From contig LNFI01000008.1 in the NCBI GenBank assembly GCA_001464615.1, positions 186,001 through 250,000 of the forward strand: DNA of 64,000 nt. Reading direction: 5' to 3'. Source of the stretch: Sphingomonadales bacterium Ga0077557 (GTDB lineage: Bacteria > Pseudomonadota > Alphaproteobacteria > Sphingomonadales > Sphingomonadaceae). The translations under genes were made by a program, and so were the position numbers. The notes beneath the pieces are model-generated. The model did no database searches and was not told the origin of the DNA. It saw only the letters and a program-made list of their open reading frames with translations. Shown piece after piece: positions 58,263-64,000 of the stretch (its first letter is position 1; every line of letters begins with the position of its first letter).

Positions 58263-58670
58263 TTACATCGCGATTAGCGCGAACTCGAACCCCATCACCG
58301 TATAAATCGCCAGCCAATATCCCCCATCGATCAGGAACAGCTTCAGCGACTGCCGTGAGAACAGGTAATTCACGCCGATCGCCGGAATGATGAACCCAAG
58401 CGCCACGCCCGAGGCGATTTGGACGATGGTCGACAAGCTAAGCCCCGAATAGGTTGCGAGCGTGTGGTCGAGGATGAAGGCAGCGACCAGGTTCAGCACG
58501 AAGGTGAGGCCAAAAATCAGCGGCATATTGCCGTTCTTCATTGTCTCGTCCGACAATCCTCGCTCTGCCTGCCAGGCCTTGCCGAACAGCGGCCCGTACC
58601 AAATGCCCCCGATGAGGAAACCGCTGACGGCGGCCACCAAAATCGCGATCCAGTGAATCGGCGTTCCCAT
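58263..58670 (-). CDS. DUF1761 membrane protein
   Basis: A 135-residue protein with four membrane helices: HWIAILVAAVSGFLIGGIWYGPLFGKAWQ, LIFGLTFVLNLVAAFILDHTL, IVQIASGVALGFIIPAIGVNYLF and LFLIDGGYWLAIYTVMGFEFAL. The WYGPLFGKAW start is diagnostic for DUF1761. No function is known. It diverges from rimO. Confidence 0.9.
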   Translation of the reverse strand: MGTPIHWIAILVAAVSGFLIGGIWYGPLFGKAWQAERGLSDETMKNGNMPLIFGLTFVLNLVAAFILDHTLATYSGLSLSTIVQIASGVALGFIIPAIGVNYLFSRQSLKLFLIDGGYWLAIYTVMGFEFALIAM

Positions 58671-58770
58671 GTCATTCTCCCCCTTGCCCCGGTGAAGGCT
58701 AGCCGCACGAAACGGCGACGGGAAGCGCCCTGTTCAAAACGCGCGCAAACCCCTATGTGCGCCGCTTCGC

Positions 58771-60105
58771 ATGGCAACAATCCTCCCCTCCCCGCCGAAG
58801 ATCGGCATGGTCTCGCTCGGCTGTCCCAAGAATCTGGTCGACAGCGAGCGGATCCTGACCAAACTCCGGTCCGACGGCTATCAGATGTCGCCCGATTATG
58901 CCGGGGCGGACGTCGTGCTGGTCAACACTTGCGGCTTCCTGGATTCGGCCAAGGAGGAATCGCTTGAGGCGATCGGCGAGGCGATTGCGGAGAATGGCCG
59001 CGTTATCGTCACTGGCTGCATGGGCAAGGAAGCGGAGATGATCCGCGCGAAATTCCCGAACGTGCTCGCGGTCACCGGCGCGCACCAATATGAGGAAGTC
59101 GTCGGCGCGGTGCATGAGGCAGCGCCGATGCCGCCGAGTGCGTTCCTCAATCTGGTGCCCGAAAGCGGCCTGAAACTCACCCCGCGCCATTACAGCTATT
59201 TGAAGATTTCCGAAGGCTGCAACCACCGCTGTTCCTTCTGCATCATTCCGTCGCTCCGGGGCGATCTCGTCAGCCGGCGGCCCGATGCCATTCTTCGCGA
59301 GGCGGAAAAGCTGGTCGCGGCGGGCACCCGCGAATTGCTCGTCATCAGCCAGGATACCTCGGCGTACGGCGTCGATATCCGCCATCAACCCCGCGAATGG
59401 CATGGACGCGAAGTACGCGCGCACATGACCGATCTAGCGCGCGAGCTGGGGTCGCTGGGGGCATGGGTGCGGCTCCACTATGTCTACCCCTATCCGCATG
59501 TCGATCAGGCCGTGCCGCTAATGGCCGAGGGGCTGGTGACGCCCTATCTCGACATTCCGTTCCAGCACGCCTCGCCCAATGTGCTGCGCGCGATGAAGCG
59601 CCCGGCCAATGAGGCCAAGGTGCTCGAGCGCATCAAGGGCTGGCGCGCGATCTGCCCCGATATCGCGATCCGATCGACCTTTGTCGTCGGCTTCCCTGGC
59701 GAGACCGAGGCTGATTTCGCCTATCTGATGAACTGGCTGGAAGAAGCGCAGCTCGACCGCGTCGGCGCGTTCCGTTTCGAGCCGGTCGAGGGCGCGGCGG
59801 CCAACGACCTGCCCGATCCGGTGCCAGAGGCAGTGAAGGAAGAACGCTACGCCCGGCTGATGGACCTGACCGCGCGGATCTCAGCGGAAAAACTGCGTGC
59901 CAAGGTCGGCCGCACGCTCGACGTGATCATTGATGCGGTCGATGAAGAAACCGGCGGCGCAACCGGCCGTTCGCAGGCCGACGCGCCCGAGATAGACGGC
60001 GAGGTGCATCTGCGCGACGCCGGGCACCTGAGCCAAGGCGATATCGTGCCCGTCGTCATCGAGGATGCCGACGAGCACGATCTTTTCGGGGTACCCCGTC
60101 CCTAA
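58771..60105 (+). CDS. rimO: ribosomal protein S12 methylthiotransferase RimO
   Basis: A radical-SAM enzyme that adds a methylthio group to an Asp of ribosomal protein S12. The N-terminal MTTase domain holds the first cluster's Cys residues ([37 protein letters not shown]). The radical-SAM CxxxCxxC is [24 protein letters not shown]-binding domain residues occupy the C-terminus ([28 protein letters not shown]). Length 444 is standard. It converges with the cytochrome-VWD gene with four bases overlap. Confidence 0.97.
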   Translation: MATILPSPPKIGMVSLGCPKNLVDSERILTKLRSDGYQMSPDYAGADVVLVNTCGFLDSAKEESLEAIGEAIAENGRVIVTGCMGKEAEMIRAKFPNVLAVTGAHQYEEVVGAVHEAAPMPPSAFLNLVPESGLKLTPRHYSYLKISEGCNHRCSFCIIPSLRGDLVSRRPDAILREAEKLVAAGTRELLVISQDTSAYGVDIRHQPREWHGREVRAHMTDLARELGSLGAWVRLHYVYPYPHVDQAVPLMAEGLVTPYLDIPFQHASPNVLRAMKRPANEAKVLERIKGWRAICPDIAIRSTFVVGFPGETEADFAYLMNWLEEAQLDRVGAFRFEPVEGAAANDLPDPVPEAVKEERYARLMDLTARISAEKLRAKVGRTLDVIIDAVDEETGGATGRSQADAPEIDGEVHLRDAGHLSQGDIVPVVIEDADEHDLFGVPRP

Positions 60106-62420
60106 GGTAGTTTCGCTGCAGCGCGCGCCGCAAGTGTCCGTCGATAGGCTTCACCGACCGCCGCATCCCCCATGACCGTCGCATCGAACAGACAGGCCTG
60201 ATACACCGCCTCATCCTTGATCACTGGACGGCACGCTTGTGCGGCGACTTGCTTGTCGAGTGGACGAATCGTTGGACGGCCGGGCGACGGGATCGACGGA
60301 ACGCTTGGCGCCGCGCTGCATGCGCCACCAGGCTTCGCTGGCCAGCTCGGGTCCGTAAAGGTGCCGGTAGACGTGCCCGAAGCATAATCAAACAGGCTAG
60401 CCGTCGGTTTGACACGCCAGGCATCGGCAAATTTCTGATTGAGCACGGTCCAGCGCGCCATGAGCGGCACCGGCCGAGGGCCGAAGGACGAACCATCGGG
60501 CGCAAGCGGCAGCCAGTTACCGGCCTGGATATAGCCCATCGTCCCTTCGCGGGCAGGCGTCTTCAGGACATCGACATTCAGATACCAATGACCTTGCGAC
60601 GACCAGAAATTCGGGGTGATTGCCACACGCGTACCGTCTGACGCATTGACCAAAATTCCGCCACCCGCCGCAGCTGTGGCAATGCGGTTGCCACCACCAA
60701 GATTGATGCCGCCTGCCGGCAAGTTGACGAGCTTGCCATCAATCCGGATCTCCATCCGCTCGCCCGTCCCCGAGCCGGGCTGATAGCTTACCCGCCGCTT
60801 GCCGAGGCGCAACGCGGCTGCCGTGTTCAGGCTCACACAGCTTTGCAGCCCGGTATAGGGGTTAGTTCCTGGGACAAAGGACGTGACCACTGGCGTCTGG
60901 CGCGTCTGCAGCTCGAACTCGCTGTCCAGGTTGCGCAGCGCGGTGAATTCGCCAGCCGACTGAAAGTCGTAATTAATCCCGTTCACGGTGGTGAGATGCG
61001 GATCACCCCAGTCTGCGGCATTGGCGTCGGGCGGATCGTTGCAAAAGGCCCGGAACGTGTTGACCGCAGCATTGCCAGCAGCGGATCCCGGTGCGCCCTG
61101 CGGCATCGTTGCCGGGGCGTTGACCCCATCAGTGCCGATTGTCAGGCCCTGAACGGCGCCCTTCAGGATCAGCGCGCAATAGGCTGGCAGTTGATTGGAA
61201 AGATGCGGGAACCGCCCGTTCAGGCCTTTGCTGTGGCAGCCGGAGCACTGGCCCGGGACCAGCGCCCCTGCATGCGACGCCGCATTCTGCGGCCACGCCG
61301 CCAGCACGAGTGGATCGTAACGATTGGGGGCAAACATCGGCAACGTGTTTTCGAGCTGCCCAAAGGTCAGCCCAGGCGCGAGCACGGCGTCTGGATGCAC
61401 AATATAGGGGTTCTCGCCCGCGTGGCAGTCGGTGCAGATTCCGCCCACAGGGCCGCTTAGCTCGGCGCCACCCCCCTGATAGCGGCCCATCGGATCGATC
61501 GCGAGGTTGGGCACGCCGATTGGTATTTTCTGATTGGCCGGGAACGAGAACGCAGCGCCGCTCTTCTGATTGTCCCAGATGCACACTTTGGAGGTGATCT
61601 TGCTCAGACAGATTACGCCATCGAGTGCCACTGTCGTCTTGCCAGCATTGAAACGCGGCAATGCGATACACATGCCCTGCGGACTTTCAAACGTGCGCAC
61701 CTCGGCGGGCGACTGCACAATGAACTGCTGACCTTGCGGAATCGAGCCCTGGATTTTCCATCCAGAAGTGCCATTCGGGTCCATCTCATTAATGGTCGGC
61801 GGAATCGGCACCTGATTGGCGGCACATTCATTGATATAGGCTTGGCCAGTGTTCGTCGTCGACAGGAAGACGACAGCACCGCCAGGTTTGAACACCGGCA
61901 GATTGAGCTTGCGTTCAATCGCCGGATCAAGCTGGAACGGACCACCGTCCCAGATACCTATCCGTTTCGCGCCAACCCGAGTTTCGCCCGGCAGGTTCCA
62001 GGTGAGCTGGTAGCGGATCGCATTGAGCTTACTCCCGAGACGTTCATCGTCGCGCAGTTTTGGAGAACGGGCCGCAAGCCAATCGATTGCCCGTTGTTCA
62101 ACCACCAGCTGCGCCTGACCGCTGAGCCGAAGCCCCGACTTTAGTCGTTTCTCGAACGATGCAAATTCGTCCCGCGATTTGGCGTCGACGTCGTGGAGCA
62201 GTTTGTTACGGTACCATGCCAGCGCCTTGGCAATAAAGGCCGCACTGGGCTGAATTTGGCCACCCTTCGCATCAAACAATGCACCATGACCGACAAAGGC
62301 GATCGGGTCGCTTGCCGGAGCCTGAGCCACGGACAAGCTCGACGCCGTCGCCATGAAGGCAAGACCCAACGAACCAAAGATAGCTATATGGCTGATATTC
62401 TTTTCATTAACGGACAGCAT
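60102..62420 (-). CDS. exported di-haem cytochrome c - von Willebrand D fusion protein
   Basis: A 772-residue secreted protein. The signal ([23 protein letters not shown]) is followed by ~290 residues without a recognised domain, then two haem c motifs, CTDCH (329-333) and CSGCH (392-396). Residues ~471-640 carry a von Willebrand D-like block: [20 protein letters not shown], then [15 protein letters not shown] and [10 protein letters not shown]-terminal helical part ends in [34 protein letters not shown] 62420 has AGGGGG seven bases upstream. The domain set suggests an extracellular or periplasmic electron carrier or adhesin-type protein. Confidence 0.82.
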   Translation of the reverse strand: MLSVNEKNISHIAIFGSLGLAFMATASSLSVAQAPASDPIAFVGHGALFDAKGGQIQPSAAFIAKALAWYRNKLLHDVDAKSRDEFASFEKRLKSGLRLSGQAQLVVEQRAIDWLAARSPKLRDDERLGSKLNAIRYQLTWNLPGETRVGAKRIGIWDGGPFQLDPAIERKLNLPVFKPGGAVVFLSTTNTGQAYINECAANQVPIPPTINEMDPNGTSGWKIQGSIPQGQQFIVQSPAEVRTFESPQGMCIALPRFNAGKTTVALDGVICLSKITSKVCIWDNQKSGAAFSFPANQKIPIGVPNLAIDPMGRYQGGGAELSGPVGGICTDCHAGENPYIVHPDAVLAPGLTFGQLENTLPMFAPNRYDPLVLAAWPQNAASHAGALVPGQCSGCHSKGLNGRFPHLSNQLPAYCALILKGAVQGLTIGTDGVNAPATMPQGAPGSAAGNAAVNTFRAFCNDPPDANAADWGDPHLTTVNGINYDFQSAGEFTALRNLDSEFELQTRQTPVVTSFVPGTNPYTGLQSCVSLNTAAALRLGKRRVSYQPGSGTGERMEIRIDGKLVNLPAGGINLGGGNRIATAAAGGGILVNASDGTRVAITPNFWSSQGHWYLNVDVLKTPAREGTMGYIQAGNWLPLAPDGSSFGPRPVPLMARWTVLNQKFADAWRVKPTASLFDYASGTSTGTFTDPSWPAKPGGACSAAPSVPSIPSPGRPTIRPLDKQVAAQACRPVIKDEAVYQACLFDATVMGDAAVGEAYRRTLAARAAAKLP

Positions 62421-62843
62421 CGGACAACCCCCTTTTTGAGAGTGACTCCAGACTCGCAAATAAAAATACTATGGGGCTATTTTACTCTAATTCTGAAACA
62501 TCGTCAATGATTCTAAATTTATGCCATTTTATTTAGATATAATTATATCTGTACTAACATAGCGTTCTGTCGTGCGTCCAATGCTCTGGGCGTTCTGAAA
62601 CTCGACGCGGCGGCGGCGAGTGCCATGCGCGCTTGTTGGCGGAAGCCACCGGATTATCCTTGGCATCACGGGTGCGCGAAGATCGGTGACTTGGCGAATT
62701 TGACCCGCCCGGCACCGGCGTTGGTCACTGCGCACCAGCCGTTGGAGGGCACAAGCGCACAATCACCTCGTCAGTGATCGGCAAAGGGTGCTAATCGCGG
62801 GTTGGCGGCTGGGTTACCCATTTGGGCCGCGAGGATAATCGCC
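62421..62843. other. AT-rich intergenic region with 16-bp palindrome
   Basis: About 420 bases. The left part is unusually AT-rich (62455-62560) and includes the perfect palindrome AGATATAATTATATCT at 62535-62550, probably the promoter/operator zone of the minus-strand cytochrome-VWD gene. The right half is GC-rich; no gene is supported there. Confidence 0.5.
62535..62550. promoter_or_regulatory. perfect 16-bp palindrome, operator candidate
   Basis: AGATATAATTATATCT reads identically on both strands, within AT-rich DNA 115 bases upstream of the cytochrome-VWD start. It is a plausible regulator site for that gene; no family match is claimed. Confidence 0.45.
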
Positions 62844-64000
62844 TTGTCCCATCCCAACGCGACCGACACTCGGCTTGGTGACGCCCCGAAAACCGGCTTG
62901 AAAGGCTTTCTCGCGCGGCTAGGCCCCGGTCTGGTCACCGGCGCTGCCGATGACGACCCCAGCGGGATCGGCACGCATAGCCAGGTCGGTGCGGAATTCG
63001 GCTATGGGCTGGCCTGGACCTTTGTGCTGACCTTTCCGCTGATGGTCGCAATCCAGCAGGTCGCCGCCGAAATCGGGCGGGTAACCGGGGCCGGCATCGC
63101 GCGCAACTTGCGGCGGCATTATCCCCGGCCGGTGTTGTGGGCGATGGTGTCGCTGCTGCTGATCGCCAACATCATCAATCTCGGCGCGGATCTGAGCGCT
63201 ATGGGTGCCGCGCTGCAACTCCTAACCGGCGGCAATGCTGGGCTTTACACGCTGCTGTTTGGCATCGTCTGCGTCGTGCTTGAAGTGGTGCTGAGCTATG
63301 CGCGGTATTCGTCGGTGCTCAAATGGACGACCTTATCGCTGTTCACTTATGTCGCGGTGGTGATGGTCGCTGGCGTGCCATGGGGGCATGCGTTGCGATC
63401 ACTGGTGGTGCCCGAAATTCAGTTGAACGCGGCCTATGCCACTGCCTTTGTGGCAATCCTTGGCACGACGATCAGCCCCTATCTCTTTTTCTGGCAGGCC
63501 GGGCAGGAAGTGGAGGAAGAACATCGGCGGCACGCCAAGCCTTTGTGCATCACGCCGCGCGAGTCGGGACCCGAGATTGCGCGGATCAGGCTTGATACCC
63601 TGATCGGCATGGCATTCAGCACGATTGTGTCGCTGGCGATTGTGTTTGCGACCGCGGCGACGCTCAACGCCCACGGCATCCGCGACATCACCACGTCATC
63701 GCAGGCCGCAGAAGCGTTGCGGCCGATCGCCGGGCAATTCGCCTTTTTGATGTTTGCGCTCGGGATCATCGGCACCGGCTTGCTCGCGGTGCCGGTGCTG
63801 GCGGGATCGGCGGCCTATGCCGTGACCGAGATGCTGGGCGTGCCCGGCAGTTTGGATGCCAAGCCGCTTGATGCGCGTATTTTCTATTCGACGATTGCCA
63901 TTACGACCTTGGCCGGGTCGTCGATCAACGCGGTCGGTATCGATCCCGTTCGGGCGCTGTACTGGGCGGCGGTGGTCAATGGCGTGCTCGCGACGCCGCT
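62844..64000 (+). CDS. NRAMP-family divalent metal transporter, 3' end cut by window
   Basis: At least 385 residues, open at the window edge, with about nine membrane helices. It starts at TTG 62844, nine bases after GAGG. Helix 1 reads GPGLVTGAADDDPSGIGTHSQVGAEFG, where classical NRAMP has DPGN. Helix 6 reads LGTTISPYLFFWQAGQEVEEE, where the usual motif is MPHN. The clade is therefore NRAMP-related but altered at both metal-site motifs, as in NRAMP-related magnesium transporters. The substrate is likely a divalent cation; magnesium or manganese cannot be separated. Confidence 0.88.
   Translation, partial: MSHPNATDTRLGDAPKTGLKGFLARLGPGLVTGAADDDPSGIGTHSQVGAEFGYGLAWTFVLTFPLMVAIQQVAAEIGRVTGAGIARNLRRHYPRPVLWAMVSLLLIANIINLGADLSAMGAALQLLTGGNAGLYTLLFGIVCVVLEVVLSYARYSSVLKWTTLSLFTYVAVVMVAGVPWGHALRSLVVPEIQLNAAYATAFVAILGTTISPYLFFWQAGQEVEEEHRRHAKPLCITPRESGPEIARIRLDTLIGMAFSTIVSLAIVFATAATLNAHGIRDITTSSQAAEALRPIAGQFAFLMFALGIIGTGLLAVPVLAGSAAYAVTEMLGVPGSLDAKPLDARIFYSTIAITTLAGSSINAVGIDPVRALYWAAVVNGVLATP

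Noticed and set aside
62529-62762. Minus-strand frame between the cytochrome and the metal transporter
   Set aside because: It is Arg/Cys-rich with no recognisable motif, crosses the AT-rich palindrome region and lacks a ribosome site.

Overview
The window is 64 kb of GC-rich chromosome from an alphaproteobacterium, most probably a member of the Sphingomonadales. This rests on the GyrA, RpoD, CarB and TrmFO sequences, the eno-ftsB-pdhA-pdhB order with a lipoyl domain fused to the E1 beta subunit, several small families frequent in sphingomonads (DUF6481, DUF4170, DUF3618/holin-X clusters), frequent GTG/TTG starts, and palindromic dispersed repeats of sphingomonad type. It is core-genome-like, with no prophage, insertion sequence or CRISPR array. 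Accessory material is limited to two toxin-antitoxin modules, one low-GC island and repeats.

Layout. 1-4.5 kb: end of an M28 peptidase, a small lipoprotein, a hot-dog thioesterase, a DUF6481 protein, then an outer-membrane alginate-export-like protein translationally coupled to an alpha-carbonic anhydrase. 4.7-5.0 kb: tRNA-Pro(TGG) and a CAT-anticodon tRNA (probably Ile2). 5.0-8.7 kb: a polysaccharide deacetylase behind a very large, degenerate histidine kinase. 8.9-12.4 kb: an Lrp regulator, a periplasmic TPR protein with an intrinsic terminator, yaaA and a short-chain dehydrogenase. 12.4-13.9 kb: an island bounded by a perfect 29-bp inverted repeat, holding a structured repeat with complementary loops, a possible gene remnant and one membrane protein. 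14.0-17.3 kb: gyrA overlapping a parDE module tail to tail. 17.3-22.2 kb: DUF952 protein, cyclophilin, lysoplasmalogenase-like protein, trmFO, EF-hand protein, squalene/phytoene-synthase-like protein. 22.2-25.5 kb: tadG-tadE-tadE pilus genes. 25.5-29.6 kb: pyruvate dehydrogenase E1, ftsB and enolase. 29.8-32.9 kb: a four-gene envelope cluster, DUF4170, rhomboid protease and greA. 33.0-39.0 kb: carB and carA, separated by a fitAB-type module. 39.1-43.5 kb: yqeY-dnaG-rpoD, the macromolecular-synthesis operon.

43.5-64 kb is more varied. It holds secreted and regulatory hypotheticals including a Phd-PAS fusion, a MoxR ATPase and (8 kb away) its likely CoxE-type VWA partner, a Zn-binding GFA protein, a DUF817 membrane protein, an XRE/DUF2975 pair divergent from a lantibiotic-immunity-type ABC transporter, a Tat-exported GH1 glycosidase, a CHAP amidase, a soluble chemoreceptor with its sensor region at the C-terminus, a 40-residue membrane protein behind a hairpin, NamZ (DUF1343) and DOMON-like proteins, a DUF1761 protein, rimO, a di-haem cytochrome c-von Willebrand D fusion, and the start of an NRAMP-type metal transporter.

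The strongest unusual signals are an in-frame palindromic repeat inside carA that also occurs intergenically near 20.8 kb, the cytochrome-VWD fusion, the three-stem repeat with complementary loops at 12.5 kb, and the histidine kinase with an intact phospho-acceptor but an eroded ATPase domain.
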